From positions 124,001 through 188,000 of the forward strand of contig JADJYK010000007.1 in the NCBI GenBank assembly GCA_016719815.1: DNA of 64,000 nt, read 5' to 3'. Source of the stretch: Chitinophagaceae bacterium (GTDB lineage: Bacteria; Bacteroidota; Bacteroidia; Chitinophagales; Chitinophagaceae). Under the pieces are notes generated by a model. It had not been told where the DNA came from. It was given only the letters and a program-made list of their open reading frames with translations, and made no database searches. A program made the translations under genes and the position numbers. Positions 63,944 to 64,000 of this stretch are shown one piece after another (the stretch's first letter is position 1; each line of letters opens with the position of its first letter).

Positions 63944-64000
63944 TTATTCCGTAACGCTAATCACTCCAGCACCATTATACGAATGGTATTCACCATTATA
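63944..64000 (-). CDS. C-terminal end of a truncated minus-strand gene
   Basis: From the right window edge a minus-strand frame reads 18 residues rich in Y, N and G, ending GAGVISVTE and a TAA at 63944. The stop is followed by hairpins, as at a gene end. Too little is present to name a product. Confidence 0.35.
   Translation of the reverse strand, partial: YNGEYHSYNGAGVISVTE

Overview
The window is an ordinary chromosomal stretch of a Bacteroidota bacterium, most likely a member of the Chitinophagaceae or a close relative. The evidence is type IX secretion (T9SS) genes, gliding-type and type A C-terminal sorting domains, the TAnnTTTG (-7) promoter element in place of an E. coli-like -10 box, few Shine-Dalgarno sequences, the futalosine menaquinone route, and the neighbour pairs ruvA-sprA and coaBC-porD. 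I see no tRNA, rRNA, insertion sequence, prophage or CRISPR array.

Layout. 1-2.3 kb: an outer-membrane barrel pair (one gene cut by the window edge). 2.4-10.7 kb: folD, queE, a PorE-like protein, dprA, a gliding-type cell-surface protein, guaB. 10.7-15.6 kb: tonB, lnt, a hydrolase, an SDR and a secreted protein. 16.1-24.1 kb: sprA and ruvA. 24.2-33.1 kb: fabH, a Cys/Met-metabolism PLP enzyme, fabD, folE-queD, mqnB-mqnD, photolyase and a class IV aminotransferase. 33.2-39.4 kb: a regulatory island with three NarL-type response regulators, one histidine kinase with a separate 7-TM partner, a methyltransferase, and two copies of what looks like an undescribed small RNA. 39.4-50.8 kb: CoA transferase, a bamD-rpoZ-coaBC-porD-DUF4296 operon, an OmpA-like protein, prenyl synthase, recJ and a secreted nuclease-family protein. 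50.9-61.8 kb: an outer-membrane locus (TonB-dependent receptor, two DUF5689 lipoproteins, a large repeat protein) with nuclease-fold enzymes on both sides. 62-64 kb: rpsF-rpsR-rplI and an RRM protein.

Working together: queD, folE and queE serve pterin/preQ0 synthesis; mqnB, mqnD and the prenyl synthase fit menaquinone; SprA, PorD and the PorE-like protein belong to T9SS, which would export the sorting-domain proteins encoded at 7.0, 49.6 and 50.9 kb.

Two points dominate. First, at least sixteen frameshifts break ten otherwise intact genes (six in sprA alone). Thirteen are repaired by restoring one base to a homopolymer, mostly A or T runs of 4-7. This looks like sequencing or assembly error rather than gene decay, so broken genes are annotated over their full restored span. 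Second, the two paralogous RNA candidates at 34.17-34.31 and 36.57-36.70 kb share a promoter of identical spacing, a closing stem formed by their two ends and repeated TCCAA motifs. Each lies divergent to a LuxR-type response regulator. This is the best candidate for an undescribed system here.
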